DNA of 39,145 bases. Origin: Flavobacteriaceae bacterium. Lineage in GTDB: Bacteria > Bacteroidota > Bacteroidia > Flavobacteriales > Flavobacteriaceae. The stretch's first letter is position 1. Every line of letters begins with the position of its first letter. The position numbers were made by a program, and so were the translations under genes. The notes under the pieces are model-generated. The model had not been told where the DNA came from. It made no database searches and was given only the letters and a program-made list of their open reading frames with translations. Below, in pieces: positions 9,540-17,857 of the stretch. The stretch lies in contig JAFMFL010000006.1 in assembly GCA_017856205.1 (NCBI GenBank), positions 1 to 39,145 on the forward strand, written 5' to 3'.

Positions 9540-10469
9540 ATGACTTATATTCACATTCTACTTTTTGCAACGGCACTGTTGGTATCAACTTTCAGCCATG
9601 CTCAAAAAAATGTTCGTATAGGATTTTTGGATATTGATAAAGTTTTAGAGTCACATAAGGGATATGCTACATCTAATCAAGAACTCGAGGCAAAAATTAC
9701 GGCTTGGCGCAACGAAATCGAAACCAAACAAAAGGAATTAGACCAGCAAAGGGAATCTTTAGACTTAGAGCGTCCATTGCTTACTGAAGAAATCTTTGAA
9801 GAACGTGCAGAAGATATTGCTTTTGAACAGGAGAAACTAGATCAATACATCAAAAAGCGTTTTGGCACTGAGGGCGATTGGGTAAAACAAAAAGTTATGC
9901 TTGCTCAACCCGCACAAGACGAAATCCTAACAGCCATCAAAGAGATTGCTGATGATCGTAATCTAGACTACGTTTTTGATAGCACGGCAGATATTTTAGT
10001 ATTACATTCTGAAAAAAAATACGATATTAGCGACCTTGTTATTCGATACATAGAAATTGAAGACAAGAAAAAGGCGCAAGAATTTTTGAGTAAAACCAAA
10101 AGAGATGAGCGTCGCCAGCGGACGAATCCTGCATTGGAGGAAAAACGCAAGGTGCTAGAGCAGCGCAAAGCAGAACGACAAAAATTGTTGGAAGAACGCA
10201 GAGCAACACGCGAACGCAAAAAAAACGCTAACAAATCAGGTTCAACGGCACCCAAAGATGTTGATGAAAATCGCTCTGACGAAGATCAAAGAGCAGCTCG
10301 AAAAGCCGAATTAGAGCAAAAAAGAAAAGACCGTGCAGCAGAATTGGCACAACGAAAAAAAGAACAAGCCGAAGCAATAGCAAAGCGTAAAAAAGAACGC
10401 CTTGAAGAACTAGAGCGACGCAAAAAAGAAATAGAAGAAAAACGCAAACAAACGCAAGAAAAAAAGTAA
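9540..10469 (+). CDS. OmpH/Skp-family protein with extended charged coiled-coil C-terminus
   Basis: ATG at 9540; signal peptide MTYIHILLFATALLVSTFSHAQ, then VRIGFLDIDKVLESHKGYATSNQELEAKI (Skp-like), followed by about 110 aa of K/R/E-rich helix. Confidence 0.85.
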   Translation: MTYIHILLFATALLVSTFSHAQKNVRIGFLDIDKVLESHKGYATSNQELEAKITAWRNEIETKQKELDQQRESLDLERPLLTEEIFEERAEDIAFEQEKLDQYIKKRFGTEGDWVKQKVMLAQPAQDEILTAIKEIADDRNLDYVFDSTADILVLHSEKKYDISDLVIRYIEIEDKKKAQEFLSKTKRDERRQRTNPALEEKRKVLEQRKAERQKLLEERRATRERKKNANKSGSTAPKDVDENRSDEDQRAARKAELEQKRKDRAAELAQRKKEQAEAIAKRKKERLEELERRKKEIEEKRKQTQEKK

Positions 10470-10491
10470 TATTCAATTTAATCTTAATCTA

Positions 10492-10995
10492 ATGAAATAT
10501 ATATCTACACTCGTTATAACCCTAGTTTTAATGCTAAGTAGTGCTACCTATGCACAAAGTAAAGTGGCACACATTGACTTCCAAAAACTCGTCAGCGAAA
10601 TGCCTAGCGTATTAGCTGCTCAGGAGGAAATTCAAAAACTTGAAAAGGACTACCAAACCGAAATTGAAGCTTCCATTAAGGAATACCAAACCAAGTTGCA
10701 AAGCTATTCTGCAGAAGCTGAAAGTCAAACCGATGTTACTAACCAAGCACGTCAGCAAGAGCTAGCAGGCATGGAGCAAAACATCCAACAGTTCCGTCAG
10801 ACGGCAGCACAAGACATTCAGAAAAAGCAAGCTGATTTGCTTCGCCCAATCATTGAAAATGCACGTGCTAAAATTCAAGAAGTAGCCAAATCACAAGGTT
10901 TCGATTACGTTATTGATGCAAGTCTTGGTGGAGCACTTTTGATGTCAGAAGGAAAAGACCTAGAGCCTGACGTAAAGAGAGCCTTGGGAATCTAA
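10492..10995 (+). CDS. OmpH/Skp-family periplasmic chaperone
   Basis: 167 aa; signal peptide, KVAHIDFQKLVSEMPSVLAAQEEIQKLEKDYQTE, and C-terminal FDYVIDASLGGALLMSEGKDLEPDVKRALGI. Confidence 0.92.
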   Translation: MKYISTLVITLVLMLSSATYAQSKVAHIDFQKLVSEMPSVLAAQEEIQKLEKDYQTEIEASIKEYQTKLQSYSAEAESQTDVTNQARQQELAGMEQNIQQFRQTAAQDIQKKQADLLRPIIENARAKIQEVAKSQGFDYVIDASLGGALLMSEGKDLEPDVKRALGI

Positions 10996-11018
10996 TCCAA
11001 ATTTTTTCAGACAATATC

Positions 11019-11050
11019 AAAAAACTGCTTTTAATCGGAGCAGTTTTTTT
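11019..11050 (+). terminator. Probable intrinsic terminator after ompH
   Basis: AAAAAACTGCT - TTTAATCGG - AGCAGTTTTTTT hairpin with U-tract, 24 nt after the ompH stop. Confidence 0.75.
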
Positions 11051-11060
11051 ATTTTTAGGC

Positions 11061-11834
11061 ATGCGCAATTCTCCTATTGGCGTTTTTGATTCGGGTGTAG
11101 GCGGACTTTCTGTATTACAGGCACTTAGAACACGTCTCCCAAACGAGGACGTTATATATGTTGCCGATCAGGCATTTGCCCCATACGGCAAACGCACAAA
11201 ATCCGAAATTCAACTGCGTTCAGTTGCCATAAGCGAGTGGCTTATAGCACAGGGATGTAAGCTCATCATAGTGGCATGCAATACAGCAACTACCAACGCC
11301 ATTTCGCATTTGCGCAGCACTTTTGCAGTCCCTTTTGTGGGTATAGAGCCCGCCATAAAACCCGCCGCCTTAGGAAGTAAAACAGGTGTGGTTGGCGTTT
11401 TGGCCACCGAAGGCACTCTATCAAGCGAATTGTTCCAAACAACTGCGCAAGACCATGCCAAAGACATTGAAGTAATCTCGCAAGTGGGACATGGATTGGT
11501 AGAATTAGTAGAAAATGGAAAGGCATCGAGCTTGGAAGCCGAAAACCAACTCCGCCACGACCTTGCCCCCATGTTACAAAAACCCATAGATCATTTGGTT
11601 TTGGGCTGTACGCACTATCCCTTTTTGCGTGAAACACTCCAGCGCATATTGCCCATAGAGGTTACTATTGTTGATTGTGGAAATGCCGTTGCCAAGCAAA
11701 CCGAACGCCTTTTGGAAAAACATGAAATCACAAGTACTGTGGGCGGTGGCACAACCTATTTCAGCACCGCTTTGCCCAATAAACAATTATGGGAGTTGTT
11801 TGGTGTAGATGCGGTAACTAACATCGATATTTAA
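11061..11834 (+). CDS. murI: Glutamate racemase
   Basis: 257 aa; IGVFDSGVGGLSVL, VACNTATT, VLGCTHYPFL. Confidence 0.97.
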   Translation: MRNSPIGVFDSGVGGLSVLQALRTRLPNEDVIYVADQAFAPYGKRTKSEIQLRSVAISEWLIAQGCKLIIVACNTATTNAISHLRSTFAVPFVGIEPAIKPAALGSKTGVVGVLATEGTLSSELFQTTAQDHAKDIEVISQVGHGLVELVENGKASSLEAENQLRHDLAPMLQKPIDHLVLGCTHYPFLRETLQRILPIEVTIVDCGNAVAKQTERLLEKHEITSTVGGGTTYFSTALPNKQLWELFGVDAVTNIDI

Positions 11835-12343
11835 TCCTGAAACCAACTAGCGTAAAGGCTGTAGTTTTTGGCAATACGCTCAATTTCGCCTGAAACCAAT
11901 TCAGGGGAAGTGTCTTTAATTTTTTTGGCAGGCACCCCTGCAAATACCGACCCTGCTGGCACTATCGTATTTTTTGAAACCACCGCGCCAGCAGCAATAA
12001 TGCTATTCGATTCCACTACGGCATCGTCCATGATAATAGCACCCATACCCACCAACACATTGTCGTGAATGGTGCAACCATGCACTATGGCATTGTGCCC
12101 TACCGAGACATTATTCCCAATGGTAGTAGGCGAAGTTTTGTAGGTAGCATGAATGACCGCTCCGTCTTGAATATTCACCCGATTTCCCATACGAATGCTA
12201 TGTACATCGCCGCGTACTACTGCCTGAAACCAAACCGAGCAAAAATCCCCCATTATAATATCGCCAATAAGCGTTGCATTGTCGGCAAAAAAACAATCTT
12301 TGCCGTATTGTGGTGTGTGTCCTAAAACTGTTTTGATTAGCAT
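11831..12343 (-). CDS. Gamma carbonic anhydrase family / hexapeptide-repeat protein
   Basis: 170 aa; left-handed beta-helix hexapeptide repeats (GDIIMGDFCSVWFQAVVRGDVHSIRMGNRVNIQDGAVIHAT), metal-ligand His residues (VGHNAIVHGC). Confidence 0.93.
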   Translation of the reverse strand: MLIKTVLGHTPQYGKDCFFADNATLIGDIIMGDFCSVWFQAVVRGDVHSIRMGNRVNIQDGAVIHATYKTSPTTIGNNVSVGHNAIVHGCTIHDNVLVGMGAIIMDDAVVESNSIIAAGAVVSKNTIVPAGSVFAGVPAKKIKDTSPELVSGEIERIAKNYSLYASWFQD

Positions 12344-12398
12344 ACTGCAAAGTACAAAAATCTGAGGGTAACGCTACAGGGCAGAACGCAGGAATGTG

Positions 12399-12406
12399 TA
12401 CTTTTG
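12399..12406 (+). promoter_or_regulatory. Putative -10 element (TACTTTTG) for the Nfu-like gene
   Basis: Matches TANNTTTG, 12 nt before ATG 12419; implies the track start at 12404 is too far upstream. Confidence 0.45.
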
Positions 12407-12418
12407 CACGAAAAGCCT

Positions 12419-13291
12419 ATGAGTCGTTTTCGTATTCTTCCGTCTGATAATCCTGATGTGTTGGTTTTTGGAACCAACACTCCACTAGTAGATCGCGCCT
12501 ATGCCTTTAACAATGTGTCCGAAGCTGCCGAAGTGCCGTTGGCGCAGCAGCTCTTTTATTTGCCGTTTGTCAAGGCGGTTACGCTTAGCAGCACCCAGCT
12601 TACATTAGAGCGTTTCCCTATTGTAGAGTGGGACGAAGTGCAAGACGAAGTACACGAACAACTTGAAAAATACCTCGCCGATGGCGGAGCAGTGCTTAAG
12701 GAAAAAAAGGCGGCACCTGCAAGTGTATATGCCGAAAGTACGCCAAACCCTGCCGTGATGAAGTTTGTGGCAAATAAAAAATTGGTGCCGGCTAGTGTTG
12801 AATTTACCTCTATTGATACCACCAAAGAAGCACCCTTGGCGCAAGCCTTGTTTCATTTTCCGTTTGTAAAAGAGGTATATATGGACGAAAACTTTGTGTC
12901 GGTTACCAAATACGAGATTACCCCTTGGGAAGAAGTAGTGCAAGAAGTGCGCACCTTTATTCGGGAGTATATTGCTGAGGGGAAACCCATACTTACCCCT
13001 ACATTTGTTCCTGCAAATGAAACACCCGAACACACCCAAACCGACTATACCCCCACCGAACAGGAAATTGTTCGCATTTTGGACGAGTACATCAAACCTG
13101 CCGTAGCCTCAGACGGGGGAAATATTGTATTTCAATCTTTTGATGAACCCGCAAAAGCGGTGCATGTAGTGCTGCAAGGCGCATGTAGCGGCTGTCCTTC
13201 TTCTACGTTTACGCTAAAAAACGGTATTGAAACCATGATGCGCGAAATGCTGCCCGGAAAAGTAGAGCAAGTCGTGGCTATAAATGGGTAG
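12419..13291 (+). CDS. NifU/Nfu family Fe-S scaffold protein with two tandem Nfu N-terminal-like domains and a C-terminal NifU domain
   Basis: MSRFRILPSDNPDVLVFGTN..., second copy ESTPNPAVMKFVANKKLVPASVEFTS..., then IKPAVASDGGNIVFQSF and GACSGCPSSTFTLKNGIETMM (CxxC). Confidence 0.92.
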   Translation: MSRFRILPSDNPDVLVFGTNTPLVDRAYAFNNVSEAAEVPLAQQLFYLPFVKAVTLSSTQLTLERFPIVEWDEVQDEVHEQLEKYLADGGAVLKEKKAAPASVYAESTPNPAVMKFVANKKLVPASVEFTSIDTTKEAPLAQALFHFPFVKEVYMDENFVSVTKYEITPWEEVVQEVRTFIREYIAEGKPILTPTFVPANETPEHTQTDYTPTEQEIVRILDEYIKPAVASDGGNIVFQSFDEPAKAVHVVLQGACSGCPSSTFTLKNGIETMMREMLPGKVEQVVAING

Positions 13292-13315
13292 AAAGCACCT
13301 GTTTTGATTTTCCTC

Positions 13316-14002
13316 CTACACCACCCTTCCTAAAGGGTCTTTTTTAGAAAGCGTAATCCGTACGGGTTTAATATAGGTAGGCGCAAAGTTGGTGCTGTTT
13401 GTAAATGCTTTTTTCTTAAACGCTGCTGTTGCTAAGGGCAGCATATCGGTTGCTATGGGGTGTGTTGGCAAAAAGTGCCAATTGACGTTTTTGGGCAATA
13501 GGGCTTTGGCTTTTTCGGCACCCGTGCCCACAAAGCAAACCGGTTCCTGGGCAAGTTCCGCAAAAGAAGTTTCGGTTAAAATATGGGCTTGCGTTTTAGA
13601 CAGTTCGTTACCCCCTATGTCAAACGTTGCGGTATATACCTCATCGCGGCGGGCGTCTAAAAGCGCAACTACTTTAGTATTTTCCCAATGTGGCGCAGCT
13701 AAAAGCTGTAAGGTAGGTATTGTAATCAGCGGAATATCGAGAGCAAAGCACAAGCCTTTGGCAGCAACGCTGCCAATACGTAATCCCGTAAACGAGCCCG
13801 GTCCTGCACTCACAGCAATGGCATCTAATTCGGTTGGGGAAATATTGGCTTCTTGAAGGACTTCATCTATAAACACATGCAATTTGGCAGCGTGTTTAAA
13901 TCCATCTTCCAAAAGGGATTTCTGCGCCAATAGTTTTGTATTGTCGCTTAGTGCCACAGAACATTGTTCCGTGGAGGTTTCTATGTGCAGCAGCATTGCC
14001 AT
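13316..14002 (-). CDS. tsaB: tRNA threonylcarbamoyladenosine biosynthesis protein TsaB
   Basis: 228 aa; LLHIETSTEQCSVALS, IAVSAGPGSFTGLRIGSVAAKGL. Confidence 0.95.
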   Translation of the reverse strand: MAMLLHIETSTEQCSVALSDNTKLLAQKSLLEDGFKHAAKLHVFIDEVLQEANISPTELDAIAVSAGPGSFTGLRIGSVAAKGLCFALDIPLITIPTLQLLAAPHWENTKVVALLDARRDEVYTATFDIGGNELSKTQAHILTETSFAELAQEPVCFVGTGAEKAKALLPKNVNWHFLPTHPIATDMLPLATAAFKKKAFTNSTNFAPTYIKPVRITLSKKDPLGRVV

Positions 14003-14019
14003 GCGGCAAAAATACTACT

Positions 14020-15477
14020 TTAGAGCGTTAGCGGAATGCCAAAATAGAACTCCAAAATTTTAATGCGGAAAATAGCATCAAACTTAGCGCGTAGCTCCGC
14101 CGAAACCGCAGCTTCGTAGCGTTGTTTGGCTTGCGAAAATTGCAAGGAAGTAGCCGCGCCTTCATTAAATCGGTCTAATGCATACTGATAGGCTTCCTTT
14201 CGGGCCTGTGTGGTTTTTTGGGCAGCCTCATAGGCTTTTATGCCACCTTTGGCGTCTGAGTACGATTGGTAAATGGTACGCTCCAAATCTTGCTTTTGCT
14301 GCGTCAATACCGTTGACGAACGCTCCACACTAACCTTGTTACGGCGCACATTGTTTTTTACCGAAAGACCGTTAAGCACGGGAATACGCAGGCTTACGCC
14401 ATAATTATGCCCATCGTTTTGTTTTAGCTGTTCGCTAATGGGCAAATGCGAGGCAATTGATGTTTGTGGACGTGGTGTCACAACAGATTGTCCTGTTTCT
14501 TGTACTGTGCCAATAGGCACTTGTGTTACCACGCCTGTGGGCACTAAAATATCTGCATACGAAATCCGCGAACTATAACTGTAGAACCCTGTCAAGCTCG
14601 GCTGATAAGCCGCTTTGGCGATTTTGAGATTTGCCTCTGCGATTTCTACATTGGTTTTGGCAAACATAATATCGTTTCGAGACGACTCCGCTTTTTCGTA
14701 CAATTCTTGTGGCGTTTTATCCAAAATAACCGTGGCAACCATATCGTAGTCCGAATCGGCAATGGAAAATTGTTCAAAATCGTCTAAAAGCAACAATTGC
14801 GCCAATGAAATGCGTGCCATTTCATACTCATTTTTCGCCGAAACCACTTGCTGCTCCTGCGTAGCCAATGTGGCTTGGAGTTCATACAATTCGCCTCTGG
14901 GCAATGCGCCAGCATCTACCAATGCTTGGGTCTGTTCTAATTCGGATTTGGCAACCAGTAATTGATTGTTTTGCACCGCCAAATTTTCTTTGCTAAACAA
15001 GACTTGTAAATATCCATTGACTACCAAAAGCATCACGTCTTCCTTCATGTCTTCTAGCTGATATTGACGTGCCAAAACGCTCAAGTTAGCACTTAGCAGT
15101 TGGTAAATGTTACGCTTGCCGTTATAGATATTCACCCCCATATCCACCGAAGCATTCGAAAACTGATTGGTCATGTCTTCAAAAACATTGGTAGTTAGGT
15201 TTCGATTCAGCCCCACATTCCACGAATGTGCCATGGAAAGGTTTAACGTAGGTAAAAAGTTCCCCACCGCTTGGCTTTTATAGGTTTCCGCTTCGATGAT
15301 ATCCAAATAGGCTTGCCGAATTTGCAAATTGTTTTTTACGGCATGCTCCACGGCAGCCTCTAATGTCCACGGCGTTGCTGTGTTGGATTCTTGGCTGTAC
15401 CCAAAAACCAATAGTAATAAAGTGCAAAATGATAAAATCCTACGCATCATCTTCATCGTTTTCATTTTCCTCATCAC
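14020..15477 (-). CDS. TolC family outer membrane efflux protein (exact start among several ATGs uncertain, 15447-15477)
   Basis: WTLEAAVEHAVKNNLQIRQAYLDIIEAE; long alpha-helical OEP repeats; signal peptide MMRRILSFCTLLLLVFGYSQ. Confidence 0.92.
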   Translation of the reverse strand: MMRKMKTMKMMRRILSFCTLLLLVFGYSQESNTATPWTLEAAVEHAVKNNLQIRQAYLDIIEAETYKSQAVGNFLPTLNLSMAHSWNVGLNRNLTTNVFEDMTNQFSNASVDMGVNIYNGKRNIYQLLSANLSVLARQYQLEDMKEDVMLLVVNGYLQVLFSKENLAVQNNQLLVAKSELEQTQALVDAGALPRGELYELQATLATQEQQVVSAKNEYEMARISLAQLLLLDDFEQFSIADSDYDMVATVILDKTPQELYEKAESSRNDIMFAKTNVEIAEANLKIAKAAYQPSLTGFYSYSSRISYADILVPTGVVTQVPIGTVQETGQSVVTPRPQTSIASHLPISEQLKQNDGHNYGVSLRIPVLNGLSVKNNVRRNKVSVERSSTVLTQQKQDLERTIYQSYSDAKGGIKAYEAAQKTTQARKEAYQYALDRFNEGAATSLQFSQAKQRYEAAVSAELRAKFDAIFRIKILEFYFGIPLTL

Positions 15478-16570
15478 GCTCTTCGGTGCGGTTCCAGACT
15501 TTTACTTCATCATCTTCAGAAACACCTTTAAGAATTTCCACATTTACCCCGTCAGAAATGCCGAGTTTTACCTCACGACGCTCAAATTTCTGATCGCCAG
15601 TCATTACCTCTACATACGGGTCTTGGGTTTTTCGGTCAAACTGAATAAGTGCTTCACGAAGTGCCAAAATATCTTCTTTACGGTCCAACACTATTGAAGC
15701 ATTTGCGCTATAGCCTGCGCGCACAAAAATGCTGTCGTTTAGCACCATATCCGCTTCAATTTTAAACTGAACTGCCCCTTGTTCTTCTGTTCCTTTGGGG
15801 GCGATAAACTTTAACGAAGCATCCAATTCTTGGTCTTCAATGGCGCCCAAACTAACTTTTAGTGGCGTCCCCACACGCAAAGAAGCCACTTCTGCTTCGT
15901 CCACTTTTCCTTCAAAAATCATCTTCCCCAAATCGGCGATAGCCGCAATGGTAGTTCCGGCATTAAAGCTGTTGGATTCAATGACTTGATCCCCCTCTTT
16001 TACAGGAATTTCCAAAACTGTTCCGGGAACGGTTGCCCGAATATCGGTATTGGCAGCACTTGAACCTCCAATAGAGCCTTCTCTAATGATTTTTAAATCG
16101 CTTTCAGCATTTAACACATCTTGCCGTGCTTGATTGTACAAAAGCTCGTTGGCAATATAGTCTGCATTTGAAATGATCCCTTTTTCGTAAAGCGATTTAT
16201 TGCGATTAAAATCTTTTTCGCGTGTTGCAAGGGCAATTTGCGCTTTTTTCACACGCCCTTTTGCAGAATTAAGATTTTGCTCGTTGGGCACTACTTTGAT
16301 GCGCGCAATAAGGTCTCCTGTGGTTACTCGGTCACCCTCTTCAACAAAAATACGGTCAATGATTCCGCCAATTTGTGGCTTTACCTCCACTTCATCCTCA
16401 GGCACAACCTTTCCGGTAACTACGGTTTCTTTTTCAATGGTAGTTGAAAATAGCTTTTCAGTTTTATATGTAATTGCCGATTTGCTGTTTGTTTTTGCAA
16501 AATAGGCTGCCGAAAAAAGCACGCCAAAAACAAGGAGTGCTATAAGGATATATTTGATGATTTTATTCAT
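15440..16570 (-). CDS. Efflux transporter periplasmic adaptor subunit (MacA/HlyD-like)
   Basis: 376 aa; N-terminal TM, VKPQIGGIIDRIFVEEGDRVTTGDLIARI lipoyl/biotinyl-like motif, coiled coil, ATVPGTVLEIPVKEGDQV. Confidence 0.93.
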   Translation of the reverse strand: MNKIIKYILIALLVFGVLFSAAYFAKTNSKSAITYKTEKLFSTTIEKETVVTGKVVPEDEVEVKPQIGGIIDRIFVEEGDRVTTGDLIARIKVVPNEQNLNSAKGRVKKAQIALATREKDFNRNKSLYEKGIISNADYIANELLYNQARQDVLNAESDLKIIREGSIGGSSAANTDIRATVPGTVLEIPVKEGDQVIESNSFNAGTTIAAIADLGKMIFEGKVDEAEVASLRVGTPLKVSLGAIEDQELDASLKFIAPKGTEEQGAVQFKIEADMVLNDSIFVRAGYSANASIVLDRKEDILALREALIQFDRKTQDPYVEVMTGDQKFERREVKLGISDGVNVEILKGVSEDDEVKVWNRTEERDEENENDEDDA

Positions 16571-16588
16571 TAGTATGGGTTTTCGTTA

Positions 16589-17857
16589 TTATTCTTCTCT
16601 TAATGCGTCTATGGGTTTAATGCTTACAGCACGTTGCGCTGGGATAAGTCCGATGAGCGTACCCAATCCAACCATAAGCCCCAAAGCACCTAAAATAAAT
16701 TTAATGGGAACAGTTGGATTGGTGTATGGAAAGCTAGCGTTGTCAGCGGTCAACACATTGATGATTGCCAAAACAAAAGCCCCCAAAATAATTCCTAAAA
16801 TTCCTGCGATAAGCGTTAAAAAAACAGACTCAATAATGATTTGCATACGCACCTCTCTAGGCGTTGCTCCCAACGCACGGCGTATGCCCAGCTCTTTGGT
16901 GCGCTCACGTACCGAAATCAATAAAATATTTCCAATACCAATGACCCCTGCCAAAATGGTAGCAATTCCCACCACAACAGATAAGATGTTCATGCCACTT
17001 GAAAAGCCTTTTACTCTGTTAAACACTTCGCCCAAGTTAAAGCTACCAAAAGCACGTTCATCATCGGGATGTACACGGTGTTTTACTTTGAGTGCGGCTT
17101 TTATATCCTTTTCAACAGCAACCACATCGGCATCGTCGTAAGCTGCCATGGCAAACCAATCTACGTTATCGCCCGTGTTGTATAATTTTTTGAAGGTAGT
17201 AAAGGGGATAAAAATATCGCTATCGCTTTCAAAACCACCACCTCCCGAAAATTTGTGTACACCTATCACTTGGAAAAACATATCGTCTATCTGAACGTAG
17301 TTTCCAATGGGGTCTTCGTTCTTTTCAAAAAGCTCCATTTGGGTGCGCTCGCCAATCACACACACTTTTCGTTGGTTGTCAATATCAGCTTGGTTGATAA
17401 AGCGTCCGCCATCAAAAATATCTTTTGCAGCAATTTTTACCAAAATGGGAAAATCGCCATATACAGCATAATCACCACTTTTTCCACTTCTTTTTACAGA
17501 CGAGCCATTTCTACCAAAAACGCCACGCGCAATTCGTGGTGCTACATATTGAAGTTGAGGTACACGCTGCATCAAATAATTCTGGTCGTCTAATTTAAGT
17601 TGCATGTTGCGCCCTGTTCGAAATCCGTCGTATGGAATACTGGTGCGCTGTGCCCAAACAAAAAGGGAGTTAATGGCAACCTCTTCAAATTGGCGTTCAA
17701 AGCCGTTATCTAATCCCTTTGAGGCGCCAGAAAGTGTGATATAGATGAAAATTCCCCACAACACCCCAATCACGGTAACCACCGTGCGCAGTTTGTTTTT
17801 TTGGATTGATCCAAAAATTTCTTGCCAAGTATCTCTATCAAATAGGGTTCTAAACAT
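16589..17857 (-). CDS. ABC transporter permease (MacB/FtsX-like)
   Basis: 422 aa; N-terminal TM + MacB periplasmic core, C-terminal FtsX domain RERTKELGIRRALGATPREV, ending IKPIDALREE. Confidence 0.94.
   Translation of the reverse strand: MFRTLFDRDTWQEIFGSIQKNKLRTVVTVIGVLWGIFIYITLSGASKGLDNGFERQFEEVAINSLFVWAQRTSIPYDGFRTGRNMQLKLDDQNYLMQRVPQLQYVAPRIARGVFGRNGSSVKRSGKSGDYAVYGDFPILVKIAAKDIFDGGRFINQADIDNQRKVCVIGERTQMELFEKNEDPIGNYVQIDDMFFQVIGVHKFSGGGGFESDSDIFIPFTTFKKLYNTGDNVDWFAMAAYDDADVVAVEKDIKAALKVKHRVHPDDERAFGSFNLGEVFNRVKGFSSGMNILSVVVGIATILAGVIGIGNILLISVRERTKELGIRRALGATPREVRMQIIIESVFLTLIAGILGIILGAFVLAIINVLTADNASFPYTNPTVPIKFILGALGLMVGLGTLIGLIPAQRAVSIKPIDALREE

Noticed and set aside
10228-10476. 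Minus-strand 82-aa hydrophobic ORF (MNITFFLAFVCVFLLFLFCVALVL...)
   Set aside because: It is the exact antisense of the Lys/Glu-rich ompH tail; the reverse complement of AAA/GAA-rich codons reads as Phe/Leu. No independent support.
12404-12418. Track start at 12404 for the Nfu-like protein
   Set aside because: It is a TTG lying within the putative -10 element; ATG at 12419 is the better start.
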